From positions 12,232,541 to 12,296,540 of the forward strand of contig JAQMRL010000008.1 of NCBI GenBank assembly GCA_035578175.1: a stretch of DNA of 64,000 bases, read 5' to 3'. Made by a program: the position numbers and the translations under genes. This document shows positions 21,034 through 31,633 of this stretch, one piece after another. Below the pieces are notes generated by a model, which saw only the letters and a list, made by a program, of their open reading frames with translations, had not been told where the DNA came from and ran no database searches. Source of the stretch: Catonia carolina (Eukaryota; Arthropoda; Insecta; Hemiptera; Achilidae). Numbering within the stretch: the stretch's first letter is position 1; every line of letters begins with the position of its first letter.

Positions 21034-21062
21034 GTCGCATCAACAATAAAGTCATTAGCGAC
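21034..21062 (-). promoter_or_regulatory. 3' UTR hairpin of the LINE, shared with SINE-D
   Basis: On the minus strand GTCGCTAATGAC and GTTGATGCGAC form a GTCGC/GCGAC stem just upstream of the poly-A. SINE-D ends with the same two blocks. In LINE-SINE pairs, such tails are recognised by the LINE RT for priming. Confidence 0.7.
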
Positions 21063-21171
21063 CACAATTACATAATAATCTTAAATTAACAAAATTTACA
21101 TAACAAAATTTGAATTAAAATGTCTTGAGTGAACAAAATTTGAAGAATGACTTGTGTAAACAAAATTTGTA

Positions 21172-24100
21172 TTAAAATACATTGTGTAACTGTAAGTCCG
21201 TAAGGTATAAAACCACATTCTGTATACTCTTGATGTCCGTCAGCATGATTTTCGTATTTTGTGTTAAGTTATACTTTTCTCGTAGATCACGTAATCCTGG
21301 ACATTTTATCAGTAAGTGTATTATCGTCAATGTAGTGTCGTTGCAAAAATAACAGGTCGGTGCTTCAGTCTTTTGAAGAAGGTATTTGTGTGTGAGACTA
21401 GAATGTCCAATTCGTAGGCGTGTTATAAGTACTTGATTTTGTCTGCTACTTTGTGGTATTAATACGTCATGTGTGTTTTCCCTGAAGTCGTGTAGTTTAC
21501 TGCGATGTCCTTTCCATTCATCGTTCCACACTCCTTGTGTCGTCTTGAGAACAAATTTTGACAAATCAACATGTGAGACAGCATGATCATGAAACACTTC
21601 TTTTATGGCTTGTTTGGCGGCATTGTCTGCCTTCTCGTTTCCTGATATACTAACGTGTGCTGAAGTCCATACAAATTCAATTGTGTTATTAATTTTTGTA
21701 TTTGACACTAAAAGCCTAACTATTTCTTGAATTATCGGTTCTTTAGTATTTAAATTAGAAATGCTTTCTAGAACACTTTTAGAATCGGTAAAAATTACGA
21801 ATTTGGAATTTCGAGATTGAGATACAATTTCCAGAGTTTTATAAATAGCATAGGCTTCACAAAAGAATATAGAAGATACGTTATTAATTTTGTAAAGAAT
21901 CTCTGAATCAGGAAACACGATTCCACAGCCACAACCTTCAGTTGTAAGTGAACCGTCTGTGTAAACACTCAAGTAGTCTTTGAATCTAGCAGTTATTTTT
22001 TGAAACAGAGGCCTGAAGACAGCAGAATGGTGGTTTTGTTTTCCAAGAACACTAAGACTTAAATCAGGTATTGGAAGTTTTAGAAGCCATGGTGGTTCAT
22101 CAGGTTGACAAACTTCAAAAACATTTGGAAGACGTATATTTAACTCCTTGAGGTAGGTGTCTACGCGATCACCTAAAGCTTTCGGGAATCTTGCTCTTTT
22201 TCTGGTAGATGTTTGGTTTCCTATGGATATTGCACTATATACTGGGTTCATCGGTGTTGTAGATATTTTAACTGCAAATTTGATACATAAGTATTTTCTG
22301 CGATATGACAACGGTATGTCATTGCTTTCGGCAATGATACTTTCCACCGGGCTGGTCCTGAACGCACCCAGAGCCATACGCAAACTTGTTGTGTGAATAG
22401 AGTTTAAAGAATTTTTAACTGATTTTTGTGCAGAGTCATAAACAATCGAACCATAATCTAATTTGTTTCTAATTAAAGCCCTGTAAGTATTTAAAATTAT
22501 ACGTTTATCAGCTCCCCAACTGCATGACGAAAGTAATTTAATTATATTCATTCGTTGTAAACAGTCGGCTTTAAGTTTCTTAATGTGAGAAACCCACGTA
22601 AGTTTCTCGTCAAATACCATACCTAGTATTCTAATTTCATTTTTCTGTTTAATTTCATGGTTACCTATAAAAAGCTGCGTATGTTCATCCGATGAGTGTT
22701 TTCGGGAGAAAATAATATAATCTGATTTAGTCAGTGAAATATTGAATCCGTTATTCAACGCCCATTTCTGTATATCACTCAGCGTTTTCTGTAAACAGTG
22801 TTGAGTTGTTTGGACGATTTTGCCTCTAATAGTAACAGTCACATCATCTGCAAATATGTAGCATTTTACTGGCGGTGATATTAATTTAGTTATATCATTT
22901 ATAGCAACAAGAAATAAAGTTACACTCAAAACGGATCCTTGAGGAACACCATTTTCTACAACAAATTTTCTCGACAGACTTCCATTAGCCTTGACCATTA
23001 TGACCCTGTTTTGTAAAAAATTTGAAATGAAGTTTAGGATTGGTCCGTTAACACCAATTTCACTTAATATCTTTACAATTCTGTACTTCCAAACCATACC
23101 GTATGCATTCTCCATATCCAATGCAACTGCAATTAGGTGTTCACCAGATTCAAAAGCATTACATATGTCGGTTTGTAGATTAACAAGATGATCTAAAGTA
23201 GATCTATTTTTTCTGAATCCACTTTGAAATTTAGATAGAAAGCTTATGTTGTCTAAGTACCAAACTAGACGATTATTTAATATCCTTTCTAGAAGTTTAC
23301 ATAATGTCGAAGTTAATGCAATCGGTCGGTAGCTCTCTGCTTTACTATGATCTTTATTTGGTTTAGGAACTGGAACTACAATAGCTTCCCTCCAAATGGC
23401 CGGAAAGAGACCGTGTAATAAGATTCTGTTATAAATGTCTAATAGAAATAGTATGGCATTATCAGGTAAATTCTTTAAAAATATATTAAAAATACCGTCA
23501 GGTCCAGGACTTGAATTACGTAATTTTGAAATGACATTTTGGATCTCGTTGTAAAGAATAGTAGAATTAAGAGGATGATTTAAGATGTTGGCTCCATCGT
23601 CAGTGACTTCGTTAATATTGAGTTCAGTATTACTTTTAATTTCTAAAAATTTCGCATTATATTTAGCGTTACTTGAACTTTGAGCAAAGGTGTCGGCTAA
23701 TAAATTGGCAATCTCATCTGGATGTGTGATTATTTTACGGTTAGTATTTACAAGACATGAAATATTAGTAGAACATTTAATACCTCTTATTTGTTTTATT
23801 TTATTCCACGATTCAACGGAGTTTGAACTGGTCATTGAGGAGATGAAATCACTCCATGACTTACGTTTCTTTAATTTAAACAATGTTCTCGTATACGACC
23901 TACATTTTTTATACTCAGTAAAATTTATCTGAGTTGGGTGGCGTTTATATTTATTGAATGATTTCTTGAATTTTTGTAGAGACTCCTTGCATTCATCATC
24001 CCACCATGGGACTTGCCTTTTACGGATTTTTCCTGAAGTTTTCGGTATATTTTTAACTGCTGCTTCTAAGATTATACTAGTAAAACAACTAATTTCATCA

Positions 24101-24915
24101 TCTATTGTTCTTTCTTCTTGTGTATGAGAGGTAGGCTTGAATATTTCCTCAATTTTTAATGATATGTCATGTCGGAATTTTTCCCAGTCGGCCTTACCAA
24201 AAATCCATTTCTGATTTATCGTATCAAATGTATCTCTAGATCCAATGTCAATAATGATCGGAAAGTGGTCACTACCATACAACTCGGACTCAGTTCTCCA
24301 TTCAAGCTGATGAGCAACTGACGCACTGCAAAGGGTAAGATCTATTGCACTAAAGACTCTATAACTGCTGTTGAAATGGGTAGGTTTCTTCTTATTTAAA
24401 AGAACCACATCAGTGTCTTCCAATAATTGTTCAATAATATTACCTCTGGCGTCGTTTTTATGAGAACCCCAAGCATAGTTGTGAGAGTTAAAATCTCCGG
24501 CGATTAAAAACGGTTTTGGTAGTTGGTGGATTAGATTATACAACTCCGTGGATGAGAGCTTGTACTGGTTAGGTAAGTAGATGTTACAAATTGTAATGGA
24601 ACCTATTGGAAGAAGAACAGATACAGCGATGGCTTCGATGTTAGAATTTAATTTAATTTCAGAAGTTTTAAATTTTTTATGAATATACATGGCCACACCT
24701 CCACTAGCGTGTAAAACATTTACTCTATTTCTATAAAAGATAGAATAATTATTAGAAATAGGTGCAAATAGATCATCTTTAAAATTAGTCTCTTGCAGAC
24801 AGATTGCAATCGGATTATGTTTATTAATAAGTAGTTGGAGAAACTCTTTTTGCTGGTAAAAACCATTGATATTCCATTGAAGGATGGAATATGTAGAATT
24901 ATAACTTCCTGTCAT
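21172..24915 (-). CDS. LINE ORF2: endonuclease, reverse transcriptase, RNase H
   Basis: 1247 residues, one uninterrupted frame. Residues 1-225 form an APE-type endonuclease with LQETNF (about 40), GDFNSHNYAWGS (140) and SDHFPI (215), which nicks target DNA. The RT spans roughly 465-760: SSPGPDGIFN, ESYRPIALTSTLCKLLERIL, GFRKNRSTLDHL, motif A ALDMENAYGMVW (catalytic D600), GVPQGSVLSVTLF and YIFADDVTV (FADD 688-691). An RNase H domain follows with D986 (YTDGS), E1020, D1044 (FTDSKSV), H1087 and D1097 (GNEKADNAA). A CX2CX8HX4C knuckle lies at 1188-1205. RNase H with an APE endonuclease fits the I group (I/LOA type) better than typical Jockey. Two departures from consensus: the usual AYD of motif A reads AYG (605), and the usual SP after GVPQGSVL reads SV (664-665). 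These may impair activity. Confidence 0.95.
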   Translation of the reverse strand: MTGSYNSTYSILQWNINGFYQQKEFLQLLINKHNPIAICLQETNFKDDLFAPISNNYSIFYRNRVNVLHASGGVAMYIHKKFKTSEIKLNSNIEAIAVSVLLPIGSITICNIYLPNQYKLSSTELYNLIHQLPKPFLIAGDFNSHNYAWGSHKNDARGNIIEQLLEDTDVVLLNKKKPTHFNSSYRVFSAIDLTLCSASVAHQLEWRTESELYGSDHFPIIIDIGSRDTFDTINQKWIFGKADWEKFRHDISLKIEEIFKPTSHTQEERTIDDEISCFTSIILEAAVKNIPKTSGKIRKRQVPWWDDECKESLQKFKKSFNKYKRHPTQINFTEYKKCRSYTRTLFKLKKRKSWSDFISSMTSSNSVESWNKIKQIRGIKCSTNISCLVNTNRKIITHPDEIANLLADTFAQSSSNAKYNAKFLEIKSNTELNINEVTDDGANILNHPLNSTILYNEIQNVISKLRNSSPGPDGIFNIFLKNLPDNAILFLLDIYNRILLHGLFPAIWREAIVVPVPKPNKDHSKAESYRPIALTSTLCKLLERILNNRLVWYLDNISFLSKFQSGFRKNRSTLDHLVNLQTDICNAFESGEHLIAVALDMENAYGMVWKYRIVKILSEIGVNGPILNFISNFLQNRVIMVKANGSLSRKFVVENGVPQGSVLSVTLFLVAINDITKLISPPVKCYIFADDVTVTIRGKIVQTTQHCLQKTLSDIQKWALNNGFNISLTKSDYIIFSRKHSSDEHTQLFIGNHEIKQKNEIRILGMVFDEKLTWVSHIKKLKADCLQRMNIIKLLSSCSWGADKRIILNTYRALIRNKLDYGSIVYDSAQKSVKNSLNSIHTTSLRMALGAFRTSPVESIIAESNDIPLSYRRKYLCIKFAVKISTTPMNPVYSAISIGNQTSTRKRARFPKALGDRVDTYLKELNIRLPNVFEVCQPDEPPWLLKLPIPDLSLSVLGKQNHHSAVFRPLFQKITARFKDYLSVYTDGSLTTEGCGCGIVFPDSEILYKINNVSSIFFCEAYAIYKTLEIVSQSRNSKFVIFTDSKSVLESISNLNTKEPIIQEIVRLLVSNTKINNTIEFVWTSAHVSISGNEKADNAAKQAIKEVFHDHAVSHVDLSKFVLKTTQGVWNDEWKGHRSKLHDFRENTHDVLIPQSSRQNQVLITRLRIGHSSLTHKYLLQKTEAPTCYFCNDTTLTIIHLLIKCPGLRDLREKYNLTQNTKIMLTDIKSIQNVVLYLTDLQLHNVF

Positions 24916-24987
24916 TTTAGAACATAAAAACTTAAATGATTAAATAAAAACAATTTTGAAAATCGAGAAATATTTATATTCCAATAA

Positions 24988-26460
24988 TTACGACGAATCA
25001 CAGTCTAGCAAAGATAGTAGATTACTGTCACCTTCTAAGTTGGCACTTTTTACTGGAATTTCCATACTTGAGTTATTAGATCCATCTATCGCTAATTTTA
25101 GTGCCTTTTGTAATTTAGTAAATTTAGTTTTAAGGGATCTTCCGTTTAAAGAAGGATAAGTATCGTTAAGAAGAACCAAAACTTTAGATAGGTCAGAGGT
25201 ATATTCCTTTATAATGCCTACAGGATTGGAGGAACCGTAAGTCCTTTCAAGGAGGCTCTTTAATTGCATGTAGTCAAGAACATAGGGGTTGTCATTGCTA
25301 CTGAGAGTGTCCTTCAGAGGACTTAACTGGTCTTCTATTACTTTAGAAAAGTGGTCACCCTTCTCCTTTTTAATCTTCTTTTTCATCGGTCTAGTTGGGG
25401 TATACCCTTCTTCTGTCGATGAATCGATATTCGACGAGTTATCTAAACACTCGTCATTATTAATGGCAGTAGAGCCCTCAGACGACAACGGCCTTTTATG
25501 TATTTTGGCTTCAGTCATACTAGATTTACCAGGAGCAGGAAGCCCAGGAAATTCAATATCAAACTTAGTGTGTTGATTACTAGTGTCGTTTGATTTTTGT
25601 GTACCGGTAACACTGGTATCAAAATTACCATCGGATTGAAAATTGTTAGTGGATTTATGATTTCCGTTAACAGTAGGAACCTCATTGTCCTCAACTTCAT
25701 TTAAACTACTAACATTTTTAACATGACCAACATCCCTATCGCTTACTAAATTCTCATCTTCACGATTGAGGTCACTGACTTTGTCATTTATGATTGAAGT
25801 ACAATCTTTAGCCTGATGCCCCGGTTGTTTACAGAGAAAACAGGAAATAGAGTCAGATGATAGATAAATCCAATAGGATGTATCATCATATATAACCTTC
25901 ATAGAGTCAGGTAATTTTCCGAAATCTTCCGGGTGGATATACACCTGACGTCTGAAGCTCATGATATGGCTATAGCCGGGTTCAGATATCCCCGCTTTCA
26001 GGAAAGAAATTTTAGACGCTAGTCTTATATTTAGTCTAGAAAGTTTATCTTCCAGTATATTATGAGGAATTACTGGACACACATTTGATAAAATAATCCT
26101 TTTGTACGTTGTAATTAACGGCCGAATAAGCAATTTGTTGTTATTCAGTGAAATTACTGTATGGTCTGCTACAAGACTGTTTACTATATCTGACGAAGCA
26201 AGATACATACAAATTCTGTTCATCGAGATTCGAGAAACAAACCTAATGTTCTCGGGTTTTACCAATAAACCGACTGCCTGGATGTACTCCTTTACTGGTA
26301 TTCCGTCGATTGCATCTAAAATTATGGCCTGAGCCTTCGTTGGAAAATTATTCGTTTTTACGCTATTTGCGTAAGAAGCTTGTTGACTGTTTAATTTACT
26401 GTTTTTTTCCATTGAATTACTACTATTATTTAACAATGAACCTCTGTACTCAGAAGCCAT
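24988..26460 (-). CDS. LINE ORF1: gag-like RNA-binding protein with CCHC zinc knuckle
   Basis: 490 residues from ATG at 26460. In I/Jockey-type LINEs this protein coats element RNA and acts as a chaperone. An N-terminal Ser/Asn-rich stretch (1-40) is followed by a gag-like, probably RRM-type region (about 43-200, for example AQAIILDAIDGIPVKEYIQA and VYIHPEDFGKLPDSMKVIYD). One zinc knuckle CX2CX4HX4C lies at 207-220 (CFLCKQPGHQAKDC). Acidic and Ser/Asn-rich linkers follow, with a basic KKKIKKEK segment around 360-370 that could act in nuclear import. The frame is complete, and the start is the first ATG after the 5' UTR. ORF2 starts 72 bp after the stop, so it probably depends on reinitiation or similar. 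Jockey elements often have three knuckles; only one is seen here. Confidence 0.9.
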   Translation of the reverse strand: MASEYRGSLLNNSSNSMEKNSKLNSQQASYANSVKTNNFPTKAQAIILDAIDGIPVKEYIQAVGLLVKPENIRFVSRISMNRICMYLASSDIVNSLVADHTVISLNNNKLLIRPLITTYKRIILSNVCPVIPHNILEDKLSRLNIRLASKISFLKAGISEPGYSHIMSFRRQVYIHPEDFGKLPDSMKVIYDDTSYWIYLSSDSISCFLCKQPGHQAKDCTSIINDKVSDLNREDENLVSDRDVGHVKNVSSLNEVEDNEVPTVNGNHKSTNNFQSDGNFDTSVTGTQKSNDTSNQHTKFDIEFPGLPAPGKSSMTEAKIHKRPLSSEGSTAINNDECLDNSSNIDSSTEEGYTPTRPMKKKIKKEKGDHFSKVIEDQLSPLKDTLSSNDNPYVLDYMQLKSLLERTYGSSNPVGIIKEYTSDLSKVLVLLNDTYPSLNGRSLKTKFTKLQKALKLAIDGSNNSSMEIPVKSANLEGDSNLLSLLDCDSS

Positions 26461-26739
26461 TTTAAATATTTTCCGTAACCTAGGCTAGCTTAGGTTCGGT
26501 TACCAACAATGACAACAATGCCGACAAAAAACAAACAAAAGATAAAACAAAATGAAATAAAATAATTACCTATCACTTAAGTGTAATCGGTATACTCGCA
26601 GACAAGTAATTAATAGTTTTAAATAGAAAAATACTAGTATTTTTGTCCATAACACAAACAGCACAACATTTGTTTACAAACACCAAACCGGAAGTAATAC
26701 GGATTTATTTAACGGTTATTTAACGGTTTATTTACGGTT

Positions 26740-27813
26740 TTAAAAAAACTCATTAACTTGTCAAAAATGAGTGTGACAGGGTCAAGATGCTCTGTTAAAA
26801 TAGATGGTCACTACTGTGAACCCTTCTCGGTCAACTCAGGAGTCAGACAGGGAGATGGACTCTCTCCAATTTTATTCAATATGGCCATAGAAGAGGCGCT
26901 CCAAAAGGTAGCACATCAAGATGTAGGTGTAGAGGTCGGACCAAAGATTAATGTGCTGGCTTTTGCAGATGATGTAGCAATTATTGCAGAAACCTTGGAG
27001 GACATGAAAACCCTTATCAAACTGTTAATGGAAGAAACAGAGAAAATTGGTTTAGTTACAAATGATTCCAAAACCAAATTTATACACTTTACAAGGAACC
27101 AAGGGGAAAGGCTGGGCAGTCTAAAAATAAATGAGCATGAATTTGAACACGTCCATGATTCCAAATACCTTGTAGTAACCATCTCAAATAAAAATTCTGA
27201 TGTTGTGGAGATACAAAACAGGGTAAACTCAGCAAACAAATGTATGTATGCCTGCAACAAATTACTTTCTTCAAAGTCCCTGTCCCACAAAACAAAGATT
27301 AGACTATATAAAACAATCATATGTCCAGTTCTATTATATGGCTCTGAAACGTGGAGAATGACCAAGAAGGAAGAAAAAAAGCTGATAGTGTTTGAAAATA
27401 AAGTCCTGCGCAAGGTATATGGGCCCACATATGAATAAGGAGAATGGAGGAGAAAACACAACAAGGAAATTAGGGACCTCTACAGTAACCCAGACATTGT
27501 AAGTGAAATAAAATGTAGGAGAATGCGATGGGCTGGGCACGTGCTAAGAAGAGGAGAAGAGTCCAACCTGAAGAAAATATTAGACCCCAACCTCACAGGA
27601 AGGCGCCCCCGGGGAAGAACTAGACAAAGATGGTGGAAGCAGGTTAAGTCCGACATGGAGAGACTGGGAGCTACAGAGAGAGATGCTGAAGATCGAGCGA
27701 CATGGAGGCTTTTTGTTGGTGCGGCTAAATATCAACTCCGATATAGATGGCCATGGGAATGGGGGAATGGGGGATTTATTGTAGAAATTATTTGTTATTG
27801 TTGTGTTGTTTAG
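26740..27813 (+). pseudogene. LINE reverse transcriptase, 5'-truncated, one in-frame stop
   Basis: The frame opens at about 26740 and encodes CSVKIDGHYCEPFSVNSGVR followed by QGDGLSPILFNMAIEEALQ, then VLAFADDVAIIAE (FADD box), LVTNDSKTKFIHF, KYLVVTISNKNSDVVEIQNR and LLYGSETWRMTKKEEKKLIV. A TAA at 27436-27438 interrupts it after VYGPTYE; the same frame continues as GEWRRKHNKEIRDLYSNPDI, RMRWAGHVLRRGEESNLKK and GRRPRGRTRQRWWKQVKSDM, ending at 27811-27813. The stop, lost 5' part and lack of endonuclease make it inactive. The C-terminal pattern is that of RTE-like endonuclease-reverse transcriptases; clade confidence is moderate. GGATTTATT near both edges (26701 and 27774) is a weak candidate duplication. 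Confidence 0.85.
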
Positions 27814-28197
27814 ACCATCAGCCGAAAGGCTGGCTTGAACCTGTAGAGACTTTACTAAGTAAAACGAGGTGTGAGGTGGTTTACCATTGCTAACATTCAC
27901 TGAGTTGAAAAATATGCTTATCAGCATGCCAGGCCCTCTGAAAAGTATCTACTTTCCACCCTGTAAATGACACCTTCACTTCATTCACCAGAAGGCCTGG
28001 CTGTATAGTGAAATTCATTACTATCAGAGGAGATAACTCTGACTAGTGTCTTTTACACCTCTACCTCTTCTGTTTCTTTAATACTTCAGTTATACAATTG
28101 GGTGACCATGTGATAAAACACGGAACTATTTTTTGTAGCCCTGGAATTAGCAGACAGAGTGCAAATAATTTAACACTCCACCGGCCTGTTACGGGTA
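27803..28197 (-). mobile_element. SINE-B copy, reverse
   Basis: Matches the family from the tail (TTTAGACCATCAGCCGAAAG) through TATGCTTATCAGCATGCCAG, GGCTGTATAGTGAAATTCAT and TTTAACACTCCACC to CCTGTTACGGG. The promoter-bearing head is missing. Confidence 0.8.
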
Positions 28198-28249
28198 AAG
28201 AAAATTACTAATTTCCCCTTGACTAAGCGTTAAATTAAATAAAAAATTT

Positions 28250-28955
28250 CGAATGAAACACTCACACGACTCACTCTTGCAAATGTAAGTAATTAAACAG
28301 AGTTGATGAGGAAAATAATGAAAAAAAATAATTGACAGTAGAAAATAACTCTTAAAATAGAAGCTACAAAGGTTTTTTAATTTTCTATAAATTTTATCGC
28401 GTACACTTTTCCCCTAAATTCATATTAAGGCCGCAATCTTAAAAATCCCATTTTTAACCAATTTCAATGAGAAAAATAGGGAAAATCACTGATTGACGCT
28501 AAACTAAACACTAGAAAAAACGCTGGAAATAAATATTGTGGGTTTCTAAATTTTTTATAAATGGTTTTTATTAGGGTCACAATTTGAAAAAACAAACATT
28601 TTTTACCACGAGAGCCCAGCATCCCCACGAATTTCAGTAGACATGCCGCTTACTCTATTTTTTTTTTTTTTTGTTTAACATTCGACTGCTTTGCAATTAC
28701 TCAGTTACTACTAATGCAGACGGTGAAGGATGAAATGAATTTTAGTAACGAATGAAATTATGCCGTGCCTGAATGAGATTCGAACCCAAGACCGCATGAT
28801 GAGAGGCGATACACTATTACACTATACAATATTTTGTGGAGCACAAAAATTCAGTAAAAGAGGTAATTTTAAATAAAATCATAGAAGCTATTTTTGAGAA
28901 TATCGGAAGAAATTAAAAAATAACACGAATAAATTCGTTACTACAGTTTTTATTC
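28250..28955 (-). repeat. HINE-like element copy 7, old and diverged, split by SINE-D
   Basis: Recognisable through GAAACACTCACACGACTC, TATTAAGGCCGCAATCTTAA, GACGCTAAACTAAACAC and, after the SINE, TTTTGAGAATATCGG and AACACGAATAAA. Divergence is clearly higher than in the other copies, and the microsatellite and 5' end are lost. Confidence 0.7.
28658..28810 (-). mobile_element. SINE-D copy 2, reverse
   Basis: A T-run (poly-A, reversed) and GTTTAACATTCGACTGC lead to GTGCCTGAATGAGATTCGAA and CCCAAGACCGCATGATGAG, the same tRNA-like head as 11348-11420. Inserted in an old HINE-like copy. Confidence 0.85.
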
Positions 28956-29138
28956 GTAAAATAACCGAACTATTTAATCTTATAATTCCGTTAGTTTGTG
29001 TAGCGTAAAATTAAAAAAAAAAATTTCCAGAAATCTGATTGGCGTCCAAGTAATGGAAGAGTACCCAAAATTTTAAACAAAATCCCAGTTAATAAAACAC
29101 ATCCTGAGAGTTTCTCCTTTTCAACCTGGGACATTTTT

Positions 29139-29269
29139 ACTTTCTCTTGCCTATATGAATATATAGGAAGGAAAGTATTGTTTACATGTCGATTTTTCGA
29201 AATCGAGTTTTCACCGGATCTTTACGTTTTCAGACCCCCTGAACCCAAAAAACATGTTTTTAGCGATTG

Positions 29270-29344
<75 letters not shown>

Positions 29345-30104
29345 CAGAATATCTCAAGAACGGAACATCTTACGAACTTGAAACTTGAAACTTAAGTTAC
29401 ATATCACTACCGGACCCGACACGAACATTTTCATCAAAATCGGTCAACCGGAAGTAGTAGTTTATTCGTATAATTTTTCACTTTTTTGCGATTTTCTCAA
29501 AAACTAGTCATACGATGTTTTTTAAAATCAACTGGTTTACTACATTTTTTATGCTCTACAATATAGGGTAGGCGCCATGTTTGCTAAAATTCTGCTTGAG
29601 GCTGTTTTTACGTAAAAACATTTTCTTTTTAAGATTGCGGCTTTAATATGCATTTTAGCGCAAAACGTTATATAATAAAAGTTGTAGAGAATGTAAAGTT
29701 CTACAACTTTTATTTCAAACATTTTTTTGTATAACGTTTAGTTTAGCGGTAATTTGCGATTTTCTGTTTTTTTTTCTCACGAAAACGTGAGAAAAATCGA
29801 TTTTTTTAACATTTCGGTCTTAGTATGCATTTTACGACAAAAGTGTATATAATTAAATTTATAGAAAATTAAAAGATCTACAACTTTTGTTTAGAGCAAA
29901 TTTCTCTACAGAGCCTAGTTTAGCGTGAAAGCGTGATTTTCCGTATTTTTAAGCCAAACTGAGTTCGATTGTCATTTTGCGTCATTCACTAATGATTAAA
30001 ATAAGGTTAGTTTTTGTTTATTTCTAATATTTTATTAATAATGTTAGGTTTATTATTAATTATTTGCATTGGCAAGAGAAAGTTGTGTGAGTGTTTCACA
30101 CCAG
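29139..30104 (+). mobile_element. HINE-like element copy 8, full length
   Basis: ACTTTCTCTTGCC to CACACCAG, both ends intact, flanked by ATTTTT on both sides. It has a nearly pure (TG)n tract of about 70 bp at 29272-29342, the purest in the window. A 67-residue frame at 29178-29381 (Cys-Val repeat) is microsatellite translation. Confidence 0.95.
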
Positions 30105-30470
30105 ATTTTTAAAATTAAATTTCATAATTAATACGATACTCATTACTTTAATCAGCTTAAAAGTGTAAGTATCCGGTGGCTTAATTTACTGAATAGTTCT
30201 AAGCTACATAATCAGGTCAATTCATGTCGGGAAAGTGCTATAAACTATACCTGCCGGATTAGGGTCGTTACAGTCGGTTGTATGACTATGGTATGACTAA
30301 TAAAACGGCCGCATAAGTTTTAATGATTATCGGCGCAGTAGACATTCTCTTAAGTTTGATGACTGCAATTAAAGCTTAAGCCATCAACCTAGATCAAACT
30401 TATCGAGTAATTTCTTTAAATATAATTCATGCGATTTGTTTGATAATTCTGTTAACATTCTCTAAAAAAT
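30105..30470. other. Spacer between inverted HINE-like copies 8 and 9
   Basis: 366 bp with no recognised feature. Confidence 0.6.
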
Positions 30471-31422
30471 CTGGTGTGAAACACTTACACAACTTTCTCT
30501 TGCCAATGCTAAAAATGACCAAGAATCTAATAATACAACATTAGAAATATACAAAAAACTAACCTCAAAAACATAACCTTATTTTAATCATAAGTGAAAG
30601 ACGCAAAATGAAAATCTACCTCAGTTTGGATTTAAAATACGGAAAATCACTCTTTCACGCTAAACTAGGCTCTGTAGAGAAAAATGCTTGAAATAAAAGT
30701 TGTAGTTCTTTTAATTTTCTATAAATTTAATTATATACACTTTTGTCGTGAAATGCATACTAAGACCGAAATCTTTAAAAAGTCGATTTTTCACACGTTT
30801 TCGTGAGAAAAAACCAAAAAACCGCTAATTACCGCTAAACTAAGCGTTATAAAAATATATTTGAAATAAACGTTGTAGGATTTTAAATTCTTTACAATTT
30901 TTATTATATCAATTTTTGCGCTAAAATGCATATTAAAAGCCGTAATCTTAAAAAAATTTTTTTACGTGAAAACAGCCTCACCGAGAATTTCAGCAAACAT
31001 GACACCTACCCTATCATGTAAAGCATAAAAAATTTAGTAAGCCAGGCGATTTTAAAAAATCGTAGGACTAGTTTTTGAAAAAATCGCAAAAAAGTGAAAA
31101 ATTATACGAATAAACTACTACTTCCGGTTAACCGATTTTGATGAAAATGTTCGTGTCGGGTCTGGTAGCGGTATGTAACTTAAGTTTCAAGTTTGAAGTT
31201 CGTACGATGTTCCGTTCTTGAGATATTCTGTTCACACACACACACACAAACACACACCCACACACACACACATACACACACACACACAGACCAATCGCTA
31301 AAAACATGTTTTTTCGGGTTCAGGGGGTCTGAAAACGTATAGATCCGGTGAAAACTCGATTTCGAAAAATCGACATGAAAACAATACTTTCCTTCCTATA
31401 TTTTCATATAGGCAAGAGAAAG
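30471..31422 (-). mobile_element. HINE-like element copy 9, full length
   Basis: CTGGTGTGAAACACTTACAC to GGCAAGAGAAAG, (CA)n tract at 31234-31288 interrupted by AA and CC. Tail-to-tail with copy 8. Confidence 0.95.
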
Positions 31423-31633
31423 AAAAAATTATTCATAACTTTACTCTCTACTTGTTAATAAAATTGACTGATTCTCTGAAGAAAATTTATTTGGACTAAC
31501 AAAAGTTAGTTTATGAAAACATCCGGACTATAAGTTTATTGACTTATATGCAGCAGGAGAAATTGTTACTACTCTGCATGCAGGGTTTTTGCTGGCCTCA
31601 AAGGGGTTTCACAAATTTTTTTTGTAACATCAT

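Larger units (their letters stand above)
20993..26694 (-). mobile_element. Full-length I-type LINE retrotransposon
   Basis: The element reads on the minus strand from 26694 (5' end CTTCCGGTTTGGTGTTTG) to a poly-A tail, seen as a T-run at about 20991-21017. It has a 5' UTR of about 230 bp, ORF1 (26460-24988), a 72-bp gap, ORF2 (24915-21172) and a short 3' UTR with a GTCGC...GCGAC hairpin. The 12-bp duplication TAATACGGATTT flanks it (20981-20992 and 26695-26706). Completeness, long frames and a clean duplication point to recent insertion. It is the only element here with essentially complete coding sequence. Confidence 0.93.

Noticed and set aside
22157..26332. Several plus-strand frames of 60-95 residues opposite the LINE
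   Set aside because: They are shadows of ORF1 and ORF2 on the opposite strand, with no domain of their own.
26916..27927. Minus-strand frames up to 182 residues opposite the LINE RT
   Set aside because: Antisense shadows of the RT frame, which has clear catalytic motifs on the plus strand.
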